From 55-13 sp037190145 (lineage in GTDB: Bacteria; Armatimonadota; Fimbriimonadia; Fimbriimonadales; Fimbriimonadaceae), in NCBI GenBank assembly GCA_037190145.1, contig JBBCJU010000010.1, positions 62,001 through 126,000 on the forward strand: a stretch of 64,000 nucleotides of DNA, given 5' to 3'. The stretch's first letter is position 1; every line of letters begins with the position of its first letter. The position numbers and the translations under genes are program-made. This document shows, piece by piece, positions 41,565 to 49,496 of the stretch. The notes below the pieces were generated by a model. The model worked only from the letters and a program-made list of their open reading frames with translations. It was not told the DNA's origin and did not search any database.

Positions 41565-41788
41565 GACGAGCGGATTTTACTATCGCCGATAGATCATTCT
41601 AGGCAAGGCTTTTCATAAGCCGATTTTTTCATGACAGTCCCTATCTCTGCAATATGCAGTGCTAGTCTACAGGATTAAGGGTTGAGTGAAGACTCGCCAA
41701 ATAATGGGATAGATAACGCACTCACTTGTTAGAGCAGCGATTTTTAAAGAAAATTGAGGCCCATCTTTTTCTGATATGTATATTTTGT
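41565..41788. other. Intergenic region with a plus-strand terminator-like hairpin
   Basis: GGCTT (41607-41611) pairs with AAGCC (41617-41621) and is followed by GATTTTTTC. No plus-strand gene precedes it, since the fucosidase gene is read leftward. A TAGAAT on the minus strand (41601-41596) may be the fucosidase -10. Otherwise nothing is recognised. Confidence 0.45.
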
Positions 41789-41817
41789 TTGGGTGTTTTA
41801 TCGATTTCTTGTAGAAT
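41789..41817 (+). promoter_or_regulatory. Promoter of PEP-CTERM protein gene
   Basis: TTGGGT (41789-41794) and TAGAAT (41812-41817) are 17 bases apart; a leader of about 65 bases with an AGAGG site leads to the ATG at 41891. Confidence 0.6.
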
Positions 41818-41890
41818 ATAACTGCCGCGCCCTGCGTTTAGGGTTCAAGGCCGAGTTGCCTTTTTGGGGGCAATGGGTGAGAGGATAAAT

Positions 41891-42622
41891 ATGAATAAGC
41901 TTGTTTTGTCGTTTGCGGTGGCTGTGGTCACTCCAACAGTTTTTGCTCAGTGGGATCAGGCAGCTCTTATTAATGGTGCGGGTCAAGGGACGGGTGCGAT
42001 TGCTGGTGCGGACCTATCTAAGATCGAAGCGCCCAGCACGTTGTTTGGTGCAGGAGCACAAACAAGTTCATCCAACTCTGTCGCCGATGACTTTACTGTT
42101 ACCGGTGGGGGATGGTTGGTTACCGGAATCCGACTATACACTTACCAAACGGGAGCAACAGCTCCATCTATTACAGGTGTTAATTGGGCGATTGGTTCAG
42201 ATCCGTCACTAAGCTTTAACTCCGCGACTCCTACCGTGAGTTGGTGGAATCCAAATGGGGTTGGTGTGTATCGAGTCAACGAGACGAGTACAACCGACGC
42301 GACACGTCGTATCCAGGAAGTCTATATTGACGTAGAAGACTTTACGCTTTCAGCCGGAACCTATTGGCTTACCTTTAATCTTTCGGGTACGTTAGCTTCG
42401 GGCCCTTGGGTTCCTCGCCTGCCGCAAAGCCTGTCAACTTTTGGTGCTAATGCCCAACAGTCACTATCAGGCGGTGCATTCAGTGCTTTGTCTGATGCCG
42501 GTACTCTCGAAGGATATGACATCCCGTTTGTAATTGAAGCTGCTCCTGTTCCAGAGCCCGCTACTATGGCTGCTCTTGGACTAGGCGTCGTTGCTTTGCT
42601 AAGACGTCGATCAAAGAAGTAA
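41891..42622 (+). CDS. PEP-CTERM sorting-domain protein
   Basis: The 243-residue product has a signal peptide (MNKLVLSFAVAVVTPTVFAQ), a beta-rich middle of unknown function, and a C-terminal sorting signal VPEPATMAALGLGVVALLRRRSKK: a PEP motif, a hydrophobic helix and a basic tail. Such proteins are cut and anchored by exosortase at the cell surface or in exopolymer. No exosortase gene is in the window. I chose the ATG at 41891, which has a good AGAGG site; the longer frame from 41864 lacks one. Confidence 0.85.
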   Translation: MNKLVLSFAVAVVTPTVFAQWDQAALINGAGQGTGAIAGADLSKIEAPSTLFGAGAQTSSSNSVADDFTVTGGGWLVTGIRLYTYQTGATAPSITGVNWAIGSDPSLSFNSATPTVSWWNPNGVGVYRVNETSTTDATRRIQEVYIDVEDFTLSAGTYWLTFNLSGTLASGPWVPRLPQSLSTFGANAQQSLSGGAFSALSDAGTLEGYDIPFVIEAAPVPEPATMAALGLGVVALLRRRSKK

Positions 42623-42644
42623 GTACAATCTCCGATGTTGGGAT

Positions 42645-42680
42645 TCAAGGCTTGGCTGAGTAGCCAGGCCTTGATTTTTT
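42645..42680 (+). terminator. Rho-independent terminator
   Basis: A 13-bp stem with one wobble pair around GAGT, ending in TTTTTT, about 20 bases after the PEP-CTERM gene. Confidence 0.85.
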
Positions 42681-42705
42681 GTGTAGGCTCCCAATTCGAA
42701 GAATG

Positions 42706-43953
42706 CTAGATCTTATGGTCTGAGTTTGGATAGCCTTGAGGTTCTAGTGGGCGGAGACCCATACCACGCCTGATTATCTGGTTTTCGTTTGCCCAGGAAT
42801 CCAGTTTTAGGTTATGAATGCTGGCCCATAGGCGGACCATCTTCATCTCGTGCTCATCGGCTTTGCGATTGCAGCGACCTCGAATCTGGGTGATGGTGCG
42901 ATTCCCAGGATTGATTTCAACCGTTAGGCGGTTGAGAACTTCAGTTGGAGAAGTCGGAACGACCCACCTGAGTGAGATGATCCTAGACCATCCACGAATA
43001 CAGTCAAGCTCGTAACTGTAAACGCAATGCCTTTGGCGACGCCCCTCATCGGCAAGGGCTCGGCTGTTCGTTAGTTCGATTGCTCGGATTGATACATCCT
43101 TCTTCTCATGAATCCAGGGTTCGAATGATTGAGGCCAGGTACGGAACTCTCGGACCGTGGTTGAGAAGATGGAGTTATGCCAATCTTGACTCAGCTTCAA
43201 CATTGAGCTGTAGGTTCTTCCTTTGAAGCTGAACGTGGGTTCTCGAATCATCCATCGCACATAGTCAGTAATCTCTTGCTGGTCCCGCTTTCGCATCTTG
43301 CTCCACTCCGTGGCATAGAAGCGAATGAGATCATCTTTGCGGACTCCCATTTGAGCTTGTTGTTTTTTTGATCCGAGCTGTTCGGTCAAGTATTGGCAAG
43401 CATCCAAGGTAAGCCCACTTGCTGCGAGTTTTGCCCAGAATAGATTTCGGCCAATGTTGTTACAGTCTGGGGCCTGTAAAAACCAATGCGCTTCTCTCTT
43501 ATTCAGGATTCCGTTAAGGGCTTTGGTGAGTGATCCACCTTGCGCTGCAATCCAAAACCAATCTTGGTATCTCCGTTTGCCAGATTCCCTTCGCGATTCT
43601 TCATCATCACTCAGAATGTCGAAGAAGAGGTCCTGCCCTGTACGCGACAGGATGGCTCGATATAGAAACCTTGGAATTGGATAACGCACGAAAAGGTGGT
43701 CTACAAGAGATTGCACCTGTCGTTGAACATTATAGGTCTTCGTCGCAAAGTCTCCGGCAGGTCGGATTGCTTTGGCATGGTCGATTGGTGCCGCAATGTA
43801 CCGGATTAGGATGCGTACATCCTTCCGTTTTGCGTGACCAAGATTGTTTTGTCGGGAGTCTTCTCTTGCTTGGGCGAGTGCCTTTTGGCAATTGATGAAA
43901 ACTTCTAGTTCTTTCTGTTTTTTGATCTGAATTCTTGTCTGTTTTGTGCCCAT
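42706..43953 (-). CDS. PcfJ-like domain protein
   Basis: The 415-residue product ends with a domain resembling PcfJ, named from a conjugative plasmid: ADEGRRQRHCVYSYELDCIRGWSRI (His309, Cys310), RLTVEINPGNRTITQIRGRCNRKAD. The N-terminal 290 residues are basic and helical with no recognised motif. Function of the family is unknown; it occurs on plasmids and in chromosomes. The start follows a TTAGGAC sequence. It is bordered by a hairpin-rich gap that separates it from der. Confidence 0.65.
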   Translation of the reverse strand: MGTKQTRIQIKKQKELEVFINCQKALAQAREDSRQNNLGHAKRKDVRILIRYIAAPIDHAKAIRPAGDFATKTYNVQRQVQSLVDHLFVRYPIPRFLYRAILSRTGQDLFFDILSDDEESRRESGKRRYQDWFWIAAQGGSLTKALNGILNKREAHWFLQAPDCNNIGRNLFWAKLAASGLTLDACQYLTEQLGSKKQQAQMGVRKDDLIRFYATEWSKMRKRDQQEITDYVRWMIREPTFSFKGRTYSSMLKLSQDWHNSIFSTTVREFRTWPQSFEPWIHEKKDVSIRAIELTNSRALADEGRRQRHCVYSYELDCIRGWSRIISLRWVVPTSPTEVLNRLTVEINPGNRTITQIRGRCNRKADEHEMKMVRLWASIHNLKLDSWANENQIIRRGMGLRPLEPQGYPNSDHKI

Positions 43954-44206
43954 GTCCTAACGAGCCAGGCACGGCAAAACCGCCCAGGCTTGGGTTGGGA
44001 AGCGCATTTTGCGCTCGGAGGTGTCGATCCGATGAAGGGCGTCTGTGCCGACGCCGTCGACACTAAACGCCCGTGAAGTAAGCAGGACGTAACATGGTAA
44101 GGAGCATTATTCGGATACGAACCGTTGGTTGTCTACGGTCCTGGTGTTGCAATAGGACCCATTGATCCTTTGTGGAATTGGGATGAGACCCGACGGTCGA
44201 GGAGAA
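43954..44206. other. Hairpin-rich intergenic region
   Basis: No convincing ORF. GTGTCGA (44021-44027) pairs with TCGACAC (44057-44063), enclosing GGCGTC/GACGCC (44038-44043 with 44050-44055). AGCGC/GCGCT (44001-44015) makes another hairpin. It may be a structured leader of the PcfJ-like gene, a non-coding RNA or a mobile-element remnant. Confidence 0.45.
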
Positions 44207-44225
44207 CATGGGCAGGATGCCCATG
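44207..44225. repeat. REP-like hairpin at the end of der
   Basis: CATGGGCA (44207-44214) pairs with TGCCCATG (44218-44225) around GGA. Such ATGGGCA/TGCCCAT palindromes resemble REP-type intergenic elements; there is no T-run. Confidence 0.5.
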
Positions 44226-44234
44226 CCCCTCTCG

Positions 44235-45584
44235 TTAGTCTCGTTTGTGGCTGTGTCGAGCCACGATCTTAATCGGCGTACCTTCCAGCGGAAAGGCTTC
44301 TCGAATCTTGTTGATCAGGTACCGCTCATAGGAGAAGTGAAGCAGGTCTGGATCATTGCAAAAAAGAGCAAAAGTGGGTGGTCGGGTAGAGACCTGAGTA
44401 GAGTAATAAATCTTGAGCGCCTTCCCCTTGGAAGTATAAGGTCTTGAGAAAAGGGCATCCTGGATGAGGCGGTTAAGCTGCCCCGTTGATAAACGGAATG
44501 AGTAGTTCTCAACGGCTTGAATGGCGGCATCCAATACGGGCTCTAGTCCCGCACTTTCCTTGGCACTGGTAAAAGCGATCTTGGCGTACGAGAGTTCGGG
44601 AAGTTCGTTTTGAACCGTCCGAATCATCTCCTTCTTTTCGTTTGATTTGCGGCGGGGATACCCATCCGGTGGTTCCTTTGTGTCCCACTTGTTAATGGCA
44701 AAGACGCATGCTTTGCCTTGATCAAAAGCGAGCTTTGCGATTCTTTTGTCGCCGTCGGTCAATCCTTCCTCACCGTCTACAACCACCATAGCGCAATCGC
44801 TGCGTTCGATGGCCTTCTGAGCTCGGTTGACCATGTAGTACTCAACCGTGCCCTGAATTTTGCCCCGGCGACGAATTCCTGCCGTATCGATGAGGCGGAA
44901 TTTTTCGTCTCGATACTCCAAAGTTGTGTCGATTGCGTCGCGGGTGGTGCCTGCAATATCCGAGACGATCATGCGTTGCTCCCCGGTAAACGCATTGACC
45001 ATAGAGGATTTACCCACATTGGGGCGTCCGACAATAGCGATCCTAATCTCTTCTCGTTGCTCAGCATCTGCGGGATTGACCTTCGGCAGTTTAGAAACGA
45101 TCTCATCTAGCAGGTCGGCTACACCACGCCCGTGGAGACCGGATACGGGCCGAACTTCACCCAGTCCGAGAGAATAGAACTCATTCGCATCAAGGTCTCG
45201 ATTGGGATGGTCGGCTTTGTTGACAACAACGAAGATGGGAGTTGTGACTCCACGCAGTTTCTTGGCTAGATCGCGATCATCTGGATTTACACCTGACGTG
45301 ACATCAGCAAGGAAGACAATGACATCGGCTTCTTCCATTGCCACGTTGGCTTGAACACGAATCTGCTCGGCAAGCGGGTCCTCTTCTTGGAAGACAATTC
45401 CACCCGTATCCACGATGGTGAAAGGTTTGCCGTTCCACTCTGCTTCGGCATACAGGCGATCGCGCGTAACGCCCGGCTGGTCTTCGACTACAGCGACTCG
45501 CTTTTTGATAACGCGATTAAACAACGTGCTCTTCCCGACATTCGGGCGACCAACGATAACAACAACGGGCAATTTTGATCGCAT
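44235..45584 (-). CDS. der: Ribosome-assembly GTPase Der (EngA)
   Basis: Der is a two-domain GTPase needed for 50S ribosome assembly. The 449-residue product has both G domains: the first with GRPNVGKST near residue 12, DTGG and NKADH, the second with GRPNVGKSS near residue 184, DTAGIRR and NKWD. A C-terminal KH-like domain (about 355-440) closes the protein. Length is normal. It is transcribed alone, divergent from the PagL-like gene. Confidence 0.97.
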   Translation of the reverse strand: MRSKLPVVVIVGRPNVGKSTLFNRVIKKRVAVVEDQPGVTRDRLYAEAEWNGKPFTIVDTGGIVFQEEDPLAEQIRVQANVAMEEADVIVFLADVTSGVNPDDRDLAKKLRGVTTPIFVVVNKADHPNRDLDANEFYSLGLGEVRPVSGLHGRGVADLLDEIVSKLPKVNPADAEQREEIRIAIVGRPNVGKSSMVNAFTGEQRMIVSDIAGTTRDAIDTTLEYRDEKFRLIDTAGIRRRGKIQGTVEYYMVNRAQKAIERSDCAMVVVDGEEGLTDGDKRIAKLAFDQGKACVFAINKWDTKEPPDGYPRRKSNEKKEMIRTVQNELPELSYAKIAFTSAKESAGLEPVLDAAIQAVENYSFRLSTGQLNRLIQDALFSRPYTSKGKALKIYYSTQVSTRPPTFALFCNDPDLLHFSYERYLINKIREAFPLEGTPIKIVARHSHKRD

Positions 45585-45659
45585 GGGAAGTCTTGTTAAG
45601 GTACCCGACGAACGTCCCAGGACCCGAGACCGTTTGGAAAGACAATCGTATCAGGGCTT

Positions 45660-46247
45660 ATGAATAGCAAAAAGGGGTTTGTCCTGTTCATGCTTTGTGC
45701 AAGCACAGTAGGACTTGCAAGCGAAGAATCTGCTTTGCCCTCCAAGCTGGATGTTCCGCTTTACTACTTCAATGTTTTTGGTGGACAGTCCATGACGATT
45801 CTGGGTTCAGAGGATCGTAGGACAGGGTTTGGAGTGGGCCTTGGCTATGGTCGTCGAGAGCCAAGGTTTCATGTCAAAGGCTTAACCTCTGGGTTGGTGT
45901 ATGAGGCCTACTATGACCATACTTCTAGCCGAGGGGCAAGTGGGTTTCCTCCAAATGAAGCCGAGTCCTTTGGGGTCTTAGCTTATGGTCTCTGGCATTG
46001 GCAAGCATCCAAAAAGTTTGGAATCTATGGCACTGCTGGTTGGGGATTGCAGTACACGAATAGAACCTCGGTTGATCTAGATAGCAAGATCAACTCCACC
46101 CCGATGGTTGGACTTGGGGTGACATGGGGCATGGGCAAGACAGAAGCCGCAATCGGCTTACGTGTCTTGCATATATCAAATGCGGGCTTTGTCGGCAATA
46201 ACCAAGGGCAAAACCAGTTGTATTTGGTTTATAGCCTTCGTTTTTAG
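45660..46247 (+). CDS. PagL-like (acyloxyacyl-hydrolase family) outer-membrane protein
   Basis: The 195-residue product has a signal peptide and an eight-strand barrel pattern ending in SLRF. The region LRVLHISNAGFVGNNQGQNQLYL matches PagL, which removes the 3-O-acyl chain of lipid A: His171 and Ser173 are in the catalytic positions. The third member of the PagL triad, a Glu 14 residues after the His, is Asn185 here. That may reduce activity, or another acidic residue may serve. The 3' end overlaps the TrmB-like gene by 4 bases. Confidence 0.65.
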   Translation: MNSKKGFVLFMLCASTVGLASEESALPSKLDVPLYYFNVFGGQSMTILGSEDRRTGFGVGLGYGRREPRFHVKGLTSGLVYEAYYDHTSSRGASGFPPNEAESFGVLAYGLWHWQASKKFGIYGTAGWGLQYTNRTSVDLDSKINSTPMVGLGVTWGMGKTEAAIGLRVLHISNAGFVGNNQGQNQLYLVYSLRF

Positions 46248-47008
46248 GATAGCTTGGGTCGATTCTCTATGGCACGGAGCATCCGCCCTTTCTTTTCATC
46301 TGCTACTAGTAGAGCGTTGATCTGGGCAAGTGAGAATTCGGCGGCTAGGCTCACAAAAGTGTTTCGAGATAATGCCTCATTCCTTGTCCAAATGGCTTCT
46401 GATTCTGTGTCCTCTCGAATCACCCCAGTTAGTAGTTGAGACGAATCGGAAATAGCGGTAATAGAGCCAATATCGGCATCCATAGCGACGACAACTTCGA
46501 CACCCGCGACGTCCACTGGTTCATTCGCGATGCCCCAAATTACAACTCCACGTTCCGTGGCGCGTTCTATATCCCCTTCTACGGCAAGGATGGCTTCTGA
46601 AGAGAGCTTGAAAATGATGCTTTGAGAGGCACTTGATAGCATCTCTCGGAAACGGTTTAGGATTTGCTCCCGAGAAAGAAGTTGGTAGATTCGAGTGTCT
46701 TCAGTCGACTGCTCTATGGACTTGAGTCTCTTTTCAGCACTTTTTCTCTGTGCATCGAAGTCTTTTTGGAGCCGATTCATTAACTCTTTTAGTGGCACCG
46801 CGCGACAGAGGCGACTGGGGCCGTCTTCCACCAAGATGGCTCCTTTTTGTTGAAGACTTTGGATAGCCTTATAGGTATTGGCGGCTGGCTTGCTGATACC
46901 TTGCGCAATCCTATACCCGGTAGCCGGTGAAAGCTTTAAGAGGAAAACATAGATTTCAGATTCTAAGGCAGTGAATCCAAACGGTACGAGAGTTTCAGAT
47001 ACCGACAT
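46244..47008 (-). CDS. TrmB-family transcriptional regulator
   Basis: The 254-residue product has a winged-helix N-terminus (ALESEIYVFLLKLSPATGYRIAQGISKPAANTYKAIQSLQQKGAILVE, residues 12-60), a coiled segment (about 75-105) and a C-terminal PLD-like effector region (REMLSSASQSIIFKLSSEAI), the standard TrmB layout. TrmB proteins respond to sugars and control metabolic genes; a target here cannot be named. A TTGTTC-N17-TAATAT promoter lies six bases upstream. Confidence 0.82.
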   Translation of the reverse strand: MSVSETLVPFGFTALESEIYVFLLKLSPATGYRIAQGISKPAANTYKAIQSLQQKGAILVEDGPSRLCRAVPLKELMNRLQKDFDAQRKSAEKRLKSIEQSTEDTRIYQLLSREQILNRFREMLSSASQSIIFKLSSEAILAVEGDIERATERGVVIWGIANEPVDVAGVEVVVAMDADIGSITAISDSSQLLTGVIREDTESEAIWTRNEALSRNTFVSLAAEFSLAQINALLVADEKKGRMLRAIENRPKLS

Positions 47009-47014
47009 AACTCT

Positions 47015-47043
47015 ATATTAGTAGCAAAAGATACGAGGAACAA
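47015..47043 (-). promoter_or_regulatory. Promoter with leaderless layout, TrmB-type regulator
   Basis: Reading leftward, TTGTTC (47043-47038) and TAATAT (47020-47015) are 17 bases apart; the ATG at 47008 follows after six bases. Confidence 0.6.
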
Positions 47044-47085
47044 GGGTGAAAGCTATTTTAGGGTCCTTGTACATCAACCGGCAAT

Positions 47086-47931
47086 CTAGCAATCTTGAAG
47101 TTCATCTACTCGAACAACCATGACGGTGGTGTTGTCACTTCCGCCACCGAGCAAGGCCATGCCGACTAGTTTCCAAGCTATCTCACTCGGACTATGATTG
47201 CGCATGACGTCGGCAATCTGATCATCTGGCACGTGGTTGAGCAAGCCATCTGAACAGATGACGTACAGGTCTCCAGGCTTCGAATCATGAGTCTCAATAT
47301 CGGGATTTACAGATTCTTCTGTTCCTACTGCCCTTGTCAGAACGTGTTTGTAAGGGTGATTTTCTACCTCTTCCGGTTTCATCATACCCATTCGCAGGGC
47401 TTCTTCGATGTATGTATGGTCGTGAGTAAGCATCGCCATTTCACCGGCCCTCAAACGATAAACCCGAGAGTCACCTACTTGGACCGTAAATGCCTGGTCC
47501 TGAAGGAGGATAAGACCGCTTAGCGTCGTGCCCATCCCACGTCGTGCGGGCACCGCTCGGGCAACATCCAGTACAAACCTATTTGCAGCTTGAACACCAC
47601 CAACCATGGCGACGGTGGGATCGCTGGCAGGGTGGTTTAAGTAGACATCAATGAAGGTCTTGGCGGTGAGCTCACTGGCAATCTGACCCGCCGCGTGCCC
47701 GCCCATTCCATCACAAACCAAGAAGACCATTCCCCGAGATGCCAGCAGAGCGTTATCCTCGGGGACAAAAAATTCAAATTTATCTTCGTTATTTTCACGC
47801 ACCCGGCCAAGGTCCGTCTTGCAGGCCACCGTGACGCGAGGGCGTATCCGAAGTGTAGCCGGAGCAGAGAGTTGTTCGGTGGTGTATTCGGCGGTTATCT
47901 CGTCCATGGAACTTGCTAGTAGAGTAGACAC
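47086..47931 (-). CDS. PP2C-family serine/threonine phosphatase
   Basis: This Mg/Mn-dependent phosphatase shows all family motifs: TDLGRVRENNEDKF, VCDGMGGHAAG, GDSRVYRL, SDGLLNHV and GGGSDNTT, with the metal-binding Asp residues in place. It has no membrane segment, so it is a cytoplasmic Stp-type enzyme that reverses Ser/Thr kinase action. The start is either the GTG at 47931 or the ATG at 47907, both before the conserved core. No kinase gene is in the window, but a double-FHA gene lies nearby at 48523. Confidence 0.92.
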   Translation of the reverse strand: MSTLLASSMDEITAEYTTEQLSAPATLRIRPRVTVACKTDLGRVRENNEDKFEFFVPEDNALLASRGMVFLVCDGMGGHAAGQIASELTAKTFIDVYLNHPASDPTVAMVGGVQAANRFVLDVARAVPARRGMGTTLSGLILLQDQAFTVQVGDSRVYRLRAGEMAMLTHDHTYIEEALRMGMMKPEEVENHPYKHVLTRAVGTEESVNPDIETHDSKPGDLYVICSDGLLNHVPDDQIADVMRNHSPSEIAWKLVGMALLGGGSDNTTVMVVRVDELQDC

Positions 47932-47956
47932 ATCGCGCCTACGATACAGTTCAAAC

Positions 47957-47962
47957 TAATAT
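47957..47962 (+). promoter_or_regulatory. -10 box, leaderless layout, DUF6883 gene
   Basis: TAATAT ends five bases before the ATG at 47968. No -35 is seen. Confidence 0.4.
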
Positions 47963-47967
47963 GTAGT

Positions 47968-48303
47968 ATGGCGAAGATGCCTCGCGGAAAGGATGCTATT
48001 GTCGAAACCAGGAAAATTCGCGAATACATATTGAGTTCGGATCATCCAATTGGCAAGCATAAGGCTCGCGTCTTTAGGGCAGCGCTTGGATTGAAAGATT
48101 CTGATGCTGATTTTCTTATGTCCGCGCTAAGGGATGCGGCGATCAAAATCGATGCGACGTTTGGAGATTTAGATGAGTTCGGGCGGAGGTATGTAATAGA
48201 CTTTGAGTTGACAACACTTTATGGAACGGCTGTCATTCGGTCTGCATGGATTATTCAAGGTGAAGATGCGCCGAGATTTGTGACTTGCTTTGTTAAGGAA
48301 TAG
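47968..48303 (+). CDS. DUF6883-like protein
   Basis: The 111-residue product reads KIREYILSSDHPIGKHKARVFRAALGL at the start and YVIDFELTTLYGTAVIRSAWIIQ near the end, which matches the small DUF6883 group. Biochemical function is unknown. Members are often found beside a DUF4926 gene, as here, four bases downstream, and such pairs have the size and order of toxin-antitoxin or immunity modules; this is an inference. Confidence 0.65.
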   Translation: MAKMPRGKDAIVETRKIREYILSSDHPIGKHKARVFRAALGLKDSDADFLMSALRDAAIKIDATFGDLDEFGRRYVIDFELTTLYGTAVIRSAWIIQGEDAPRFVTCFVKE

Positions 48304-48307
48304 GTAA

Positions 48308-48526
48308 ATGATGGAATCAATTCAGGTTTTGGACGTGGTTGCCTTAATCCAAGACATCCCGGACAGAAAGCTTGTTCGAGGACAAGTCGGTACGGTTGTT
48401 GAACAGCTTGCCTCAAATGTGTTTGAGGTTGAGTTTAGTGATGAATTAGGCCAGACATACGCAATTTGCCCCGCAACTGTAGATCAGTTAATGCGCCTTC
48501 GCTATCAGCCTGCTAAAGCTTCTTAA
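48308..48526 (+). CDS. DUF4926-family protein
   Basis: The 72-residue product (IQVLDVVALIQDIPDRKLVRGQVGTVVEQLASNVFEVEFSDELGQTYA) has the SH3-like beta pattern of DUF4926. It follows the DUF6883 gene by four bases and the pair forms one unit. Its 3' end overlaps the convergent FHA gene by 4 bases. Function is unknown. Confidence 0.72.
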   Translation: MMESIQVLDVVALIQDIPDRKLVRGQVGTVVEQLASNVFEVEFSDELGQTYAICPATVDQLMRLRYQPAKAS

Positions 48527-49434
48527 TCCTGCACCTTTTCGTTCAAACGAACTCGGAACTCCATACTTCCCAATCGAATTACGTCCTCGACTGTTATCGC
48601 AGTGCGCATGTTGGGAGAGAGCTTCGCATCATTTAGCATGGTGCCATTTGTGCTACCAATGTCGGTGAGGAAGAAGCCGTCGGCAGTCACTTCAATGACT
48701 CCGTGCTTTCCGCTGACATACGGATCCGTGATCGCCACATCATTATCCATTTTTCTGCCGAATGAATTCAGCCCTGCTTTTAACGGGAATTCTTTGCCTT
48801 CGCCAAAGAGGGTTGCTGGAGCGACCTCAACGCGTGGTGGGGTCGCAATAGCGGCCGTTTTATTGCTAGAAATCACAGCCGTAGCATTGGCTCCAGCAGC
48901 GCCAGGCAATGAAACCTTTACTTCGTATCCGCCAAACGAGAGAGTATCTCCACCGGCAACAGGCTTCTTTTCTCCCGGTGCCAGGGCAGTGCCATTGAGC
49001 TTAGTTCCGTTCGTGGAGCCAAGGTCCTCCAAGAGCAACTGACCATTGTCAGAAGTGATCTGCGCGTGCCGACGAGAAACTTTGCCGTCAATCAGCATGA
49101 CGTCACCTTCACGACCGATCATGTTCACACCCGGCCTTATCGGTTGTTCTCGACCGCTTTGCTCAATGATCATTGGCAGTTGTACTGCCGGAGCTCCAAA
49201 CGCATCAGATGGTAGCGCACGGTCAAAGATGAGACCGCAGTCGATGCAGAACATAACGCCTGCAGGATTAAACGTCTTGCAAACGGTGCATTGGACAGGT
49301 TTGATCGTTACCGTAGCATTGAGGGTTGGGGCCGTTCCCATCATCGTCTTATTCGGGTCCAGCATTGGCGGGGCACCGAGTTGGGTCCGATTTGGATCGG
49401 AAGAAAGCATCTGGGTTCGGTTGGCGTCAGACAT
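48523..49434 (-). CDS. Zinc-ribbon protein with two FHA domains
   Basis: The 303-residue protein has a Thr-rich N-terminus with repeated NRTQ/NKT motifs (possible phosphorylation sites), a zinc ribbon (Cys49, 52, 63, 66), and two FHA domains at about 95-175 and 215-300, each with GRxxDxxI..SxxH..LxDxGSTNGT-type signatures that bind phosphothreonine. Proteins of this sort connect Ser/Thr kinases to their targets. The PP2C gene lies about 1 kb away on the same strand, so a phosphosignalling unit appears to be interrupted by the DUF6883/DUF4926 pair. Confidence 0.88.
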   Translation of the reverse strand: MSDANRTQMLSSDPNRTQLGAPPMLDPNKTMMGTAPTLNATVTIKPVQCTVCKTFNPAGVMFCIDCGLIFDRALPSDAFGAPAVQLPMIIEQSGREQPIRPGVNMIGREGDVMLIDGKVSRRHAQITSDNGQLLLEDLGSTNGTKLNGTALAPGEKKPVAGGDTLSFGGYEVKVSLPGAAGANATAVISSNKTAAIATPPRVEVAPATLFGEGKEFPLKAGLNSFGRKMDNDVAITDPYVSGKHGVIEVTADGFFLTDIGSTNGTMLNDAKLSPNMRTAITVEDVIRLGSMEFRVRLNEKVQD

Positions 49435-49496
49435 ATCGGCTTCTCAATAGGGGACGTAGGCTAGATCATCGGAAGTTTACGCTAACCCTTCATAGC

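Noticed and set aside
43954..44234. Integron attC-like site
   Set aside because: CCTAAC and GTTTAG strings are near but do not fit the RYYYAAC/GTTRRRY cores, and no integrase is present.
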